From Pseudorhodoferax sp. Leaf274 (GTDB lineage: Bacteria; Pseudomonadota; Gammaproteobacteria; Burkholderiales; Burkholderiaceae_C): 64,000 bases of DNA. The notes beneath the pieces are model-generated. The model was not told the origin of the DNA and did not search any database. It worked only from the letters and a program-made list of their open reading frames with translations. Numbering within the stretch: the first letter of the stretch is position 1; each line of letters starts with the position of its first letter. Made by a program: the position numbers and the translations under genes. The stretch covers positions 356,735 to 420,734 of the forward strand of contig NZ_LMNA01000001.1 in assembly GCF_001422445.1 (NCBI RefSeq), given 5' to 3'. Shown piece after piece: positions 53,188 to 63,152 of the stretch.

Positions 53188-53916
53188 TCAGCGTCGGCTG
53201 GCCACCAGCTTCATGCCCGGCATGAGTTCGGCCGCGAGTTCCGGCCGCTCGAGCGCGTAATCCAGATTCATGCGCGCGATCTCCACATGTTCCTCGCCCA
53301 GCGCCTGGGCGCGGTAGCCCTGGCCTTTCTCGATGGCCTGCACCATGGCATGGTGCGTCCGGTGGGCCTGCTGCATCCACTGCTGGCCTTCCTGCATGGA
53401 CGACTGCATGGGCAGCATGGCGCTCGGCGCGGCAAAGGGCTGGCTGTCCAGCATGTCCATGATGCGCTTGACGGCCGCGTTGCCGCAGCCCTCCACCACC
53501 AGCCGGTGGAAGCGGTCGTTCATCTCCACGTAGCCGGCGTAGTCGTCCAGCTCCATGGTGGGCTTGCCCACCACCTTGTCGCCCTCGTCCAGGCAGTCGT
53601 GCAGCTCGCGCAGCAGTTGGCGCGGCGCGCCGTCCTCGGCCAGCAGGCGCAGGGCCAGGCCCTCGATCACGCCGCGCACGCGGATCGCGTCGGCGATCTC
53701 CTGCGAGGTGAAGCGCCGCATCTGGTAGCCACCGGCCGGCGAGGGCTCGATCAGCCCCTCGTGCTCCAGACTCGCCAGCGCCAGCCGCACGGGCGTGCGA
53801 GAGGCGCCCAGCTTCTCGGCCAGCGGGATCTCGGCCAGGCGCTCGCCGGGGCCGAATTCGCCCTTCAGGATCATGTCGCGCAGCTGCACGAGCACGCGGG
53901 ATTGTTGGGAGTCCAT
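53188..53916 (-). CDS. GntR-family (FCD) transcriptional regulator
   Basis: A 242-residue regulator. The winged HTH at residues 5-70 reads RVLVQLRDMILKGEFGPGERLAEIPLAEKLGASRTPVRLALASLEHEGLIE. The C-terminal FCD domain carries metal/ligand histidines in NDRFHRLVVEG, RTHHAMVQAI and LGEEHVEIARMNLD. ATG 53916 is the first start before the HTH. It is divergent from the Rieske oxygenase operon, and three TGCATGCA palindromes lie in the shared region, one of them 12 bp from its own start codon. It is therefore a likely repressor of both directions. Confidence 0.94.
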   Translation of the reverse strand: MDSQQSRVLVQLRDMILKGEFGPGERLAEIPLAEKLGASRTPVRLALASLEHEGLIEPSPAGGYQMRRFTSQEIADAIRVRGVIEGLALRLLAEDGAPRQLLRELHDCLDEGDKVVGKPTMELDDYAGYVEMNDRFHRLVVEGCGNAAVKRIMDMLDSQPFAAPSAMLPMQSSMQEGQQWMQQAHRTHHAMVQAIEKGQGYRAQALGEEHVEIARMNLDYALERPELAAELMPGMKLVASRR

Positions 53917-53928
53917 GGAGGGCCTCGT

Positions 53929-53936
53929 TGCATGCA
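53929..53936. promoter_or_regulatory. TGCATGCA operator, site 1
   Basis: Perfect 8-bp palindrome TGCATGCA, in the context TTGCATGCAGG, 12 bp upstream of the GntR start codon. A repressor here would block the regulator's own expression. Confidence 0.55.
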
Positions 53937-54003
53937 GGGATTGGGCTGGAATTGTAGGAGCCCCGCCCGATGCACGCACCACTGTCTGCGTTGGCCTGAT
54001 TTC

Positions 54004-54011
54004 TGCATGCA
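54004..54011. promoter_or_regulatory. TGCATGCA operator, site 2
   Basis: Second TGCATGCA, in CTGCATGCACA. Its centre is 75 bp from site 1 and 147 bp, fourteen helical turns, from site 3. It sits in the middle of the divergent control region. Confidence 0.55.
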
Positions 54012-54113
54012 CATGTATCGAAACGCAATGAAAATACGAGAGTCGCACCGTTTTGATGCAGCGCAACCCTCCGAAACTCGACCTAAACCCGAGCAATCCA
54101 GTGTGACAAGGCT

Positions 54114-54141
54114 TTGACGCAGATCAGATGATGCAGACAAT
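54114..54141 (+). promoter_or_regulatory. sigma70-like promoter of the Rieske operon
   Basis: TTGACG (54114-54119), 16-bp spacer, GACAAT (54136-54141). The -35 element matches 5 of 6 consensus bases and the -10 element 4 of 6. Transcription would begin near 54149, at the edge of operator site 3. Confidence 0.5.
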
Positions 54142-54149
54142 GAATCCCA

Positions 54150-54159
54150 TTGCATGCAA
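54150..54159. promoter_or_regulatory. TTGCATGCAA operator, site 3
   Basis: The best copy: a perfect 10-bp palindrome, 36 bp before the oxygenase start codon and at the predicted transcription start. Repressor binding here would block initiation directly. Confidence 0.6.
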
Positions 54160-54195
54160 CGGCGTGCAGACCCGAACCATCTCTGGAGCTCCTCG

Positions 54196-55521
54196 ATGAT
54201 CAGCGCCGAACAGAACGACTTCATCACCCTTGTGGGCCGCGGCACGCCGGCCGGCACGCTGCTGCGCAAGTACTGGCAGCCCGTGGCCCTGTCCGAAGAA
54301 CTGCATGGCCCGCGCCCGCTCAAGCCCGTGCAGCTCATGGGCCAGCATTTCGTGCTGTTCCGCGACGAGAGCGGCCGCATCGGCCTGCTCGACCGCGACT
54401 GCCCGCACCGCGGCGCCGACCTGGCCTACGGCCGGCTGGAGAACGGCGGCCTGCGCTGCGCCTTCCACGGCTGGCTGTTCGACGCCAGCGGCCAATGCCT
54501 GGAAACGCCCGCCGAGCCCGCGGGCAGCAAGCTGTGCACGCGCATCCGGCAGGGCGCCTACCCGGTGGTGGAAAAGAGCGGCATCGTGTTTGCCTACATC
54601 GGCGAGGGCGAGCCCCCTGCCTTCCCCGACTTCGACTGCTTCGTGGCGCCCGACAGCCACACCTTCGCGTTCAAGGGCCTGTGGGAATGCAACTGGCTGC
54701 AGGCGCTGGAGGTGGGCATGGACCCGGCCCACGCCTCCTTCCTGCACCGCTTCTACGAGGACGAGGACACCTCGGAGAGCTACGGCAAGCAGTTCCGCGG
54801 CGCCTCGGCGGATTCCGACCTGGCCATCACCCAGGTGCTGCGCGAGTACGACCGGCCCGAGATCCGCGCCGAGGCCGCGCCTTACGGCATGCGACTGACC
54901 ACGCTGCGCACCCTGTCGCCCGAGCAGACCCATGTGCGCGTGACCAACGTGGTGTTCCCGCAGGCCTTCGTGATCCCCATGAGCACCGAGATGACGATCT
55001 CGCAGTGGCATGTGCCCATCGACGACCACCGCTGCTACTGGTACGCCATCTTCACGAGCTTCACCGGCCCGGTGGACAAAGAGCAGATGCGCGAGCAGCG
55101 CCTGAAGACCATCGACCTGCCCGACTACACCTCGCGCAAGAACAAGCGCAACCAGTACGGCTACAGCGCCGAGGAACAGCGCAACAAGACCTACACCGGC
55201 ATGGGCGAGGACATCAATGTGCACGACCAATGGGCCTGCGAATCCATGGGCAGCATCCAGGACCGCACGCGCGAGCACCTGGGCACGACGGACAAAGGGA
55301 TCATGTTGTACCGCCGCCAGCTCGTGAAGGCCATCGAGGCCGCGCAGGCCGGCGAGCCCGTGCCGATGCAGCCCACCAACGAGGAGGCCGGCGCCTTCAC
55401 CGGCCCGCCTTCCATCGACGGCGTGACCGCTGCGGACAAGACCGACAGCTACTGCCTCGATGCCGACCTGGCGCGCCGCCAGGGATCCGACTGGGCCAGC
55501 GCCCGTCTGGCCGCAGCCTGA
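54196..55521 (+). CDS. Rieske non-haem iron oxygenase, alpha subunit
   Basis: Ring-hydroxylating or O/N-dealkylating oxygenase of 441 residues. The Rieske [2Fe-2S] ligands are C69-x-H71 and C88-x2-H91 (CPHRGADLAYG and CAFHGW). The mononuclear iron motif EVGMDPAHASFLH gives D176, H179 and H184. There is no small beta subunit gene, so it is probably an alpha3 enzyme like LigXa, ketosteroid hydroxylase or dicamba demethylase. ATG 54196 has GGAG in front. The operon continues with a glutamine-synthetase-like ligase, ferredoxin and ferredoxin reductase, which makes a three-component oxygenase. Substrate not identified; an N-containing compound is suggested by the ligase. Confidence 0.9.
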   Translation: MISAEQNDFITLVGRGTPAGTLLRKYWQPVALSEELHGPRPLKPVQLMGQHFVLFRDESGRIGLLDRDCPHRGADLAYGRLENGGLRCAFHGWLFDASGQCLETPAEPAGSKLCTRIRQGAYPVVEKSGIVFAYIGEGEPPAFPDFDCFVAPDSHTFAFKGLWECNWLQALEVGMDPAHASFLHRFYEDEDTSESYGKQFRGASADSDLAITQVLREYDRPEIRAEAAPYGMRLTTLRTLSPEQTHVRVTNVVFPQAFVIPMSTEMTISQWHVPIDDHRCYWYAIFTSFTGPVDKEQMREQRLKTIDLPDYTSRKNKRNQYGYSAEEQRNKTYTGMGEDINVHDQWACESMGSIQDRTREHLGTTDKGIMLYRRQLVKAIEAAQAGEPVPMQPTNEEAGAFTGPPSIDGVTAADKTDSYCLDADLARRQGSDWASARLAAA

Positions 55522-55532
55522 GGCACCACGCG

Positions 55533-56972
55533 ATGAGCACCTTTGCCGAACGCTTCGACCTCTGGAGCGCCGACCAACAGGCCCAGGCCGCGGACATCGT
55601 CGGCCGCATCGACGCGGGCGAGCTCGACGTGCTGCGCTTCGCCTGGCCCGACCAGCACGGGGTGCTGCGCGGCAAGACCCTGGTGGCCGAGGCCGCGCGC
55701 GGCGCGCTCGCACGCGGCGTCAACCTCACGAGCACGCTGCTGGCCAAGGACACCTCGCACCGCTCAGTGTTCCCGGTGTTCTCGGCCGGCGGCGGCTTCG
55801 CGCTCGAAGGCTTGCAGGGCGGCGCCGACTTCACGGTGCTGCCCGACCCGTCCACCTTCCGCATGCTGCCCTGGGCGCCGCGCACGGGCTGGGTGCTGTG
55901 CGATGCCTACATGAAGGACGGCCAGGCCTGCCCGTTCGCCACGCGCCGCATCCTGCAGCGCGCGCTGGACCAGTTGGGCGCGCGCGGCCTGGAGTTCGTG
56001 GCCGGCCTCGAGGTCGAGTTCCACGTGTTCAAGCTCGACGAGGCGCACATGGCCCTGGCAGATGCAGGCCAGCCCGGCACGCCGCCGGCCGTCTCGCTGC
56101 TCACGCACGGCCACCAGTACCTGACGGAGCTGCGCTACGACCGCGTGGACGGTCTCATGGACCTGCTGCGCACGCAGTTGCAGGCGCTCGGCCTGCCGCT
56201 GCATTCGCTGGAGATCGAGTTCGGCCCCAGCCAGTTCGAACTCGTGTTCGGCCCCACGGTCGGCATGGCGCCGGCCGACACCATGGTGCTGCTGCGCAGC
56301 GCCATCAAGCAGATCTGCCAGCGCAACGGGTACCACGCCACCTTCATGTGCCGGCCGAAGATCCCCAACGTGATGTCCAGCGGCTGGCACCTGCACCAGT
56401 CGCTGCGGCACACCGGCGACGGCCGCAACGCTTTCATGCCCGAGGCCGGCGCAGACGTGCTGAGCCCGCTCGGCATGCAGTACCTGGCCGGCCTCAAGGC
56501 CCATGCCTGCGGCGCCGCCGCGCTGGCCAGCCCCACGCTGAACGGCTACCGGCGCTACCGGCCGTTCTCGCTGGCGCCCGACCGCGCCATCTGGGCCCAG
56601 GACAACCGCGGCGCCATGCTGCGCGTGCTGGGTGCGCCGGGCGACACGGCCTCGCGCATCGAGAACCGCGTCGGCGAGCCCACGGCCAACCCCTACCTGT
56701 ACCTGGCCTCGCAGCTGTTCTCTGGCCTGCACGGCATCGCCGGGCGGCTGGACCCGGGGCCCTCGGCCGACGCACCGTACGAGACACCGGCCGAGCAGCT
56801 GCCACGCTCGCTCGACGCCGCGCTGGCCGCGCTGCAGGCCGATGCCGTGCTGGTCGAAGGCCTGGGCAAGCCCTTCGTCGACTACTACTGCCACATCAAG
56901 CAGGCCGAAATCGCACGCTTCAACCTCGAGGTGACCGAGTGGGAGCACCGCGAATACTTCGACATGTTCTAA
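55533..56972 (+). CDS. glutamine-synthetase-family ligase in an oxygenase operon
   Basis: A 479-residue type I glutamine-synthetase-fold protein. Metal-ligand strands are AGLEVEFHVF and LEIEFGPSQFELVF; the ATP loop is SSGWHLHQSLRHTGDG, and ASRIENRVGEPTANPYLYLASQL follows. The glutamate-site block reads NGYRRYRPFSLAPDRAIWAQDNRGAMLRV, different from the PINIQWGTDNRTVGIR form of PuuA, so a different amine partner is likely. In aniline and dichloroaniline pathways a similar ligase acts with a Rieske oxygenase. The gene follows the oxygenase by 11 bp. Confidence 0.87.
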   Translation: MSTFAERFDLWSADQQAQAADIVGRIDAGELDVLRFAWPDQHGVLRGKTLVAEAARGALARGVNLTSTLLAKDTSHRSVFPVFSAGGGFALEGLQGGADFTVLPDPSTFRMLPWAPRTGWVLCDAYMKDGQACPFATRRILQRALDQLGARGLEFVAGLEVEFHVFKLDEAHMALADAGQPGTPPAVSLLTHGHQYLTELRYDRVDGLMDLLRTQLQALGLPLHSLEIEFGPSQFELVFGPTVGMAPADTMVLLRSAIKQICQRNGYHATFMCRPKIPNVMSSGWHLHQSLRHTGDGRNAFMPEAGADVLSPLGMQYLAGLKAHACGAAALASPTLNGYRRYRPFSLAPDRAIWAQDNRGAMLRVLGAPGDTASRIENRVGEPTANPYLYLASQLFSGLHGIAGRLDPGPSADAPYETPAEQLPRSLDAALAALQADAVLVEGLGKPFVDYYCHIKQAEIARFNLEVTEWEHREYFDMF

Positions 56973-56982
56973 GACCTACGCC

Positions 56983-57306
56983 ATGCCCACGATCCACTAC
57001 ATCCTGCAGGACGGCAGCACGCGCAGCGTCCAGGCCAAGCCCGGCGCCAGCGTGATGGAGACCGCCATCCGCCACAACATCCGGGGCATCGACGCCGAAT
57101 GCGGCGGCAGCTGCTCGTGCGCGACCTGCCATGTCTATGTCGCCGAAGACTTCCTCGGCAAGCTGCCCGCGCCCGACGAGATGGAAGACGAACTGCTGGA
57201 CGCCACGGCCAGCGAACGGGCGCCGAACAGCCGGCTGAGTTGCCAGATCACGGTGACGGCAGAGCTCGACGGCCTCACGGTGCGCGTGCCCGAGACACAC
57301 GTCTGA
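56983..57306 (+). CDS. adrenodoxin-type [2Fe-2S] ferredoxin
   Basis: A 107-residue plant/vertebrate-type ferredoxin of the adrenodoxin class. The four cluster cysteines are C40, C46, C49 and C87 (AECGGSCSCATCHVYV and RLSCQIT). The acidic docking helix PAPDEMEDELLDA is typical. It should carry electrons from the following reductase to the Rieske oxygenase. Its TGA overlaps the ATG of the reductase gene (TGATG), and it follows the ligase by 10 bp. Confidence 0.95.
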   Translation: MPTIHYILQDGSTRSVQAKPGASVMETAIRHNIRGIDAECGGSCSCATCHVYVAEDFLGKLPAPDEMEDELLDATASERAPNSRLSCQITVTAELDGLTVRVPETHV

Positions 57307-58535
57307 TGGCCACCGCCCTCGTCATCGTCGGCGCCTCGTACGCAGGCGTGCAGCTCGCGGCGGCGGCGCGCGAGCAGGGCTTCGACGCGCCCATCGTGCT
57401 GCTGGGCGACGAGGCGCACGCGCCCTACCAGCGCCCGCCGCTCTCCAAGGGCCTGCTGAGCGGCAAGACGGCGGTGGACCAGCTCGCGCTGCGCGGGCCC
57501 GACTTCTACACCGAGCAGAACATCGACCTGCGCCTGGGCGCGCGCGCCACCGCGCTCGACCTCGCCGCGCAGCGCGTGCAGCTGGCCGACGGCAGCCACC
57601 TGGACTACGGCTGGCTGGCGCTCGCCACGGGCGCGCGCTGCAGGCCATTGCCGGTGCCGGGCGCCACGCTGCAGGGCGTGCACCAGTTGCGCACGCTGGA
57701 CGATGCGCTGGCGGTTCAACAAGCCTTGGGACGCAGCACGCGTGCCTGCGTCGTCGGCGGCGGCTTCATCGGCCTGGAGGTCGCGGCCGCACTCACAGCG
57801 GCCGGCGCGCAGGTCACGGTGATCGAGGGCCAGACCCGGCTGCTCGCGCGCAGCTTTCCGGAATCGATGTCCGACTACGTGGCCGCAGCGCACCGCCAGC
57901 GCGGCGTCACGCTGGAGCTCGGCCGCGGCGTCGAGGCATTGCTCGGCACCGCGGGCCATGTCGAATCCGTGCTGCTGGACGATGGCCGCCAGCTCGGCTG
58001 CGACCTCGTGGTGCTCGGCATCGGCGTTCTACCCAACGTGGCGCTGGCCGAGGCCGCCGGCATCGCCTGCGCGGGCGGCATCCTCGTCGACGCCTGTGGC
58101 CGCACCAGCGAGCCGAACGTGCTGGCCGCCGGCGACTGCGCCAACATGGCGCTGCCGCAAGGCCGCCTGCGACTCGAATCCATCCAGGCCGCCAACGACG
58201 GCGCGCGCGCCGCGGCCTCCGTGCTGGTGGGCCAGCCGCAGCCGCTCACGGCCGTGCCCTGGTTCTGGAGCGAGCAGCACGACCTCAAGCTGCAGATGGC
58301 CGGCCTGCCCGCCCATGGCGACCAGACCGTGCTGCGCGGCGACATGGCCAGCGACCGCTTCACGCTGTTCTACCTGCGCGACGGCGCGGTGGCGGCGGCG
58401 CATTCGGTCAACCGGCCGGCCGAGCACATGCTGGCGCGCAAGCTGATCGCGCTGCGCGCGCAGGTCCCCTCCGAGGTGCTGGCCGACCCCGCGGCCGACC
58501 TCAAACCGTTTTCCATCCCCCAGCCTCGCGGCTGA
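57306..58535 (+). CDS. FAD-dependent NAD(P)H:ferredoxin reductase
   Basis: A 409-residue flavoprotein of the oxygenase-coupled reductase group (PdR/BphA4-like). The FAD-binding start is ALVIVGASYAGVQLAAAAREQG, followed by APYQRPPLSKGLLSG. The NAD-binding motif is ACVVGGGFIGLEVAAALTAAGAQVTVIE, the second FAD motif EPNVLAAGDCANM, and the C-terminal dimerisation domain begins near PWFWSEQHDLKLQMAG. The start codon overlaps the ferredoxin stop. With the ferredoxin and oxygenase it completes the electron-transfer chain. Confidence 0.94.
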   Translation: MATALVIVGASYAGVQLAAAAREQGFDAPIVLLGDEAHAPYQRPPLSKGLLSGKTAVDQLALRGPDFYTEQNIDLRLGARATALDLAAQRVQLADGSHLDYGWLALATGARCRPLPVPGATLQGVHQLRTLDDALAVQQALGRSTRACVVGGGFIGLEVAAALTAAGAQVTVIEGQTRLLARSFPESMSDYVAAAHRQRGVTLELGRGVEALLGTAGHVESVLLDDGRQLGCDLVVLGIGVLPNVALAEAAGIACAGGILVDACGRTSEPNVLAAGDCANMALPQGRLRLESIQAANDGARAAASVLVGQPQPLTAVPWFWSEQHDLKLQMAGLPAHGDQTVLRGDMASDRFTLFYLRDGAVAAAHSVNRPAEHMLARKLIALRAQVPSEVLADPAADLKPFSIPQPRG

Positions 58536-58559
58536 TCCTTTCCCACGGAGTTCCCCACG

Positions 58560-59738
58560 ATGAAGATGTCCAAACGCTCCCTCCTGGCCGCCGCCGCGCT
58601 GGCCGTCCTGGGCACGGCCGCGCACGCCCAGGACGCGCTCAAGATCGGCCTGATCGGCACCTACTCCGGCCCCTACGCCGACTACGGCCGCCAGTTCGAC
58701 GCGGGCGTGGCGCTCTACCTCAAGGAGCACGGCGGCAAGATCGCGGGCCGCTCGGTGGAAGTCGTCAAGAAGGACACGGGAGGCGCCAACCCCGACGCCT
58801 CCAAGCGCATCGCCCAGGAACTGATCGTGCGCGACAAGGTGCAGATCCTCACGGGCCTGGACTTCAGCCCCAACGCCTACGCCGTGGCAGCCGTCGCCAC
58901 GCAGGCCAAGATCCCCACGGTGGTCATGAACGCCTCGTCCTCGGGCATCACCACCGCCTCGCCCTACGTGGCGCGGCTGTCGTTCACGGTGCAGCAGGTG
59001 TCCGACCCGATGGCACGCTGGATGCTCAAGAACGGCACCAAGGAAGCCTATGTGGTGGTGGCCGACTACGCGCCAGGCACCGACGCACTGACCGCGTTCA
59101 AGAAGGCCTTCGAGGAAGGCGGCGGCAAGGTCGTGGGCGAGCTGCGCACGCCCATGAACAACCCCGACTTCTCGGCCTACGTGCAGCGCATCAAGGACGC
59201 CAAGCCGCAATCGGTGTTCTTCTTCTTCCCCTCGGGCGTGATGCCGCCGGCCTTCCTCAAGGTCTGGAAGGAACGCGGCATGGACGAGGCCGGCATCAAG
59301 CTCTACGCCACGGGCGAGGCCACCGACGACAGCTACCTCGATGCGACAGGCGACGTGGCGCTGGGCCTGGTCACCAGCCACCACTATTCCTACGCCCACC
59401 CCTCGGCCAAGAACCAGAAGTTCGTGAAGGACTTCGAGGCCCAGTTCGGCACCAGCATGCGGCCGAGCTACTTCGCCGTGACGGCCTACGACGCGATGTC
59501 GGCCATCGACCTGGCGCTCAAGAAGACCGGCGGCGACGCCAACGGCGACAAAGTGATGGAAGCGCTCAAGGGCCTGCAGTTCGAAAGCCCGCGCGGCCCC
59601 ATCGAGATCGACGCCGCCACGCGCGACATCGTGCAGACCGTCTACATCCGCAAGACCGAGAAGGCGGGCGGCAAGCTCGTGAACGCGGAGTTCGACAAGT
59701 TCGACCGCGTGAAGGACCCGGCGAAGGAAGCCAAGTAA
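58560..59738 (+). CDS. ABC transporter substrate-binding protein, branched-chain amino-acid type
   Basis: Periplasmic binding protein of 392 residues. A Sec signal peptide (MKMSKRSLLAAAALAVLGTAAHAQ) is followed by ALKIGLIGTYSGPYADYGRQFDAGVALYLKEHG, the LivK/AmiC-like opening. The pocket region includes VMNASSSGITTASPYVARLSFT and YVVVADYAPGTDALTAF. It is the first of two binding proteins that flank the membrane and ATPase genes. Co-transcription with the Rieske enzymes suggests it imports their substrate, possibly an aromatic or amide-like molecule. Confidence 0.93.
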   Translation: MKMSKRSLLAAAALAVLGTAAHAQDALKIGLIGTYSGPYADYGRQFDAGVALYLKEHGGKIAGRSVEVVKKDTGGANPDASKRIAQELIVRDKVQILTGLDFSPNAYAVAAVATQAKIPTVVMNASSSGITTASPYVARLSFTVQQVSDPMARWMLKNGTKEAYVVVADYAPGTDALTAFKKAFEEGGGKVVGELRTPMNNPDFSAYVQRIKDAKPQSVFFFFPSGVMPPAFLKVWKERGMDEAGIKLYATGEATDDSYLDATGDVALGLVTSHHYSYAHPSAKNQKFVKDFEAQFGTSMRPSYFAVTAYDAMSAIDLALKKTGGDANGDKVMEALKGLQFESPRGPIEIDAATRDIVQTVYIRKTEKAGGKLVNAEFDKFDRVKDPAKEAK

Positions 59739-59813
59739 GCCTGCGTCCGCCAAGGCGCTGACCTCGGCACGCGGCGCCTATCCAGGCGTCGCGTGCCCCG
59801 CATCGGGAATCCA

Positions 59814-60674
59814 ATGGGTATCGTCCTCTTCGACGGAGTGGCCTACGGCATGCTCCTGTTCCTCATGGCGGTGGGCCTGTCCATCACCATGGGCTTGATG
59901 AACTTCGTCAACCTCGCGCACGGCAGCTTCGCGGTGGTGGGCGGCTACACGGCCGCGGTGCTCATGAACCAGATGGGCCTGCCCTACTGGGGTGCGCTGG
60001 CCGCGGCCTTCGTGGCCGCGGCGCTGCTGGGCGCCGTGCTGGAGTTCGCGTTCTACAGACGGCTGTACCGCGCGCACCCGCTGGACCAGGTGCTGCTGTC
60101 CATCGGCGTGGTGTTCGTGTCCATCGCGGCGCTGACGTACGCCTTCGGTCCCACGATGCTGCCCTTCCACCTGCCGGCCGCACTGCAAGGCCAGTTCTCG
60201 GTGGCGGGCCTGGAACTGAGCCGCTACCGCATGTTCCTGATCGTCTGCGGCGTGGTGGTGCTGGCCCTGCTGCTGCTGGCCATGGGCCGCACGCGCTACG
60301 GCGCCATGGTGCGCGCCGCGGTGGACAACCAGCGCGTGGCCGCTGGCACGGGCATCCACGTGCAGCGGCTGTTCTTCCTGACCTTCTCGCTGGGCTGCGG
60401 CCTGGCGGGCCTGGGCGGTGCGCTGAGCCTGGGCATGCTGGGCCTGGAGCCCTCGTTCCCGCTCAAGTACATGGTGTACTTCTTGATCGTGGTCTGCGTG
60501 GGCGGCGCGGGCACCATCACCGGCCCGTTCATCGCCGCGCTGCTGGTCGGCATCGTCGACGTGGCCGGCAAGTACTACCTGCCCGAGGCCGGCGCCTTCC
60601 TGGTCTACGTGTTCATGATCGGCATGCTGCTGCTGCGGCCCAACGGCATCGTGCCCAAGAAGGGGATTGCATGA
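59814..60674 (+). CDS. branched-chain-type ABC transporter permease (LivH)
   Basis: A 286-residue membrane protein with about eight helices. The family opening is VLFDGVAYGMLLFLMAVGLSITMGLMNFVNLAHGSFAVVGGYTAAVL. The cytoplasmic coupling loop reads RTRYGAMVRAAVDNQRVAAGTGIHVQRLFFLTFSLGCGLAGLGGAL. ATG 59814 is chosen over an earlier start because CGGGA stands before it. The 3-prime end overlaps livM by four bases (ATGA). It forms the channel with LivM. Confidence 0.94.
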   Translation: MGIVLFDGVAYGMLLFLMAVGLSITMGLMNFVNLAHGSFAVVGGYTAAVLMNQMGLPYWGALAAAFVAAALLGAVLEFAFYRRLYRAHPLDQVLLSIGVVFVSIAALTYAFGPTMLPFHLPAALQGQFSVAGLELSRYRMFLIVCGVVVLALLLLAMGRTRYGAMVRAAVDNQRVAAGTGIHVQRLFFLTFSLGCGLAGLGGALSLGMLGLEPSFPLKYMVYFLIVVCVGGAGTITGPFIAALLVGIVDVAGKYYLPEAGAFLVYVFMIGMLLLRPNGIVPKKGIA

Positions 60675-61632
60675 AACCCATCACCTTGTCGCCGGGCCAA
60701 TTGCGCGCGGCCGAGATCGCGTTCTGGCTGCTGCTTGCGTCCAGCTTCTTCCTCGCGCCCAACCACCTCACGCTGCTGAGCCAGATCCTGATCTTCGGCC
60801 TGTTCGCGGTGGCGCTGGACATGGCGCTGGGCTACGCCGGCATCCTGACCGTGGGCCATGCGGCCTTCTTCGGCGCCGGCGCCTACACCGCGGGCCTGCT
60901 GGCCAAGCACGGCTGGGGCGAGCCCTTCAGCGGCCTGCTGGCCGCGCTGCTGGTGGCCGGTGCGCTGGGCTATGCGCTGAGCTACCTGATCGTGCGCGGC
61001 GCCGACCTCACGCGGCTCATGATCACCATCGGCGTGTGCATGCTGTTGGCCGAATTGGCCAACCGGCTCTCGGGCATCACGGGCGGCAGCGACGGGCTGC
61101 AGGGCATGAACGTGTCGCCCGTGCTCGGCGTGTTCGAGTTCGACCTGTTCGGCAAGACCGCCTTCCTCTACGCCTTCGGCGTGGTGCTGGCCATGTTCCT
61201 GTTGGTGCGGCTGATCCTTCGTTCGCCGTTCGGGCTGGCGCTGCGCGGCATCCACGACAACCGCAGGCGCATGCTGGCCATCGGCTCGCCCGTGGAGGCA
61301 CGGTTGCGCATGGCCTACGGCTTCTCGGCCGCGGTGGCCGGCGTGGCCGGCGCGTTGCTGGCGCAGACCACGCAGTTCGTGGGCATCGAGTCCATCGGCT
61401 TCAACCGCTCGGCCGAGATCCTGATCATCCTGGTGCTGGGCGGCACGGGCCGGCTGTATGGCGGCCTGGTCGGCGCCATCGTCTACATGCTGGTGCACGA
61501 CTGGTTCGCCGACCTGAACCCCGAGTACTGGATGTTCTGGCTCGGCATCTTCCTGATCGCGGCCGTCATGCTGGGCCGCGGCGGCATCATGGGCGCGCTG
61601 TCGCGTCGCATCCGGACCAAGGAGCACTCCGC

Positions 61633-61636
<4 letters not shown>
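60671..61636 (+). CDS. branched-chain-type ABC transporter permease (LivM)
   Basis: A 321-residue permease with about eight to nine helices. The typical segment reads LLSQILIFGLFAVALDMALGYAGILTVGHAAFFGAGAYTAGLLA. The coupling loop is SPFGLALRGIHDNRRRMLAIGSPVEARLRMAYGFSAAVAGVAGALLAQ. It starts within the end of livH and overlaps the start of livG by four bases, so the transporter genes are tightly coupled. Partner of the preceding permease. Confidence 0.94.
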
Positions 61637-63118
<1,482 letters not shown>

Positions 63119-63152
63119 CCCGCCCCTTTTCAAAGAGTCCAAGGAGTCCTCC

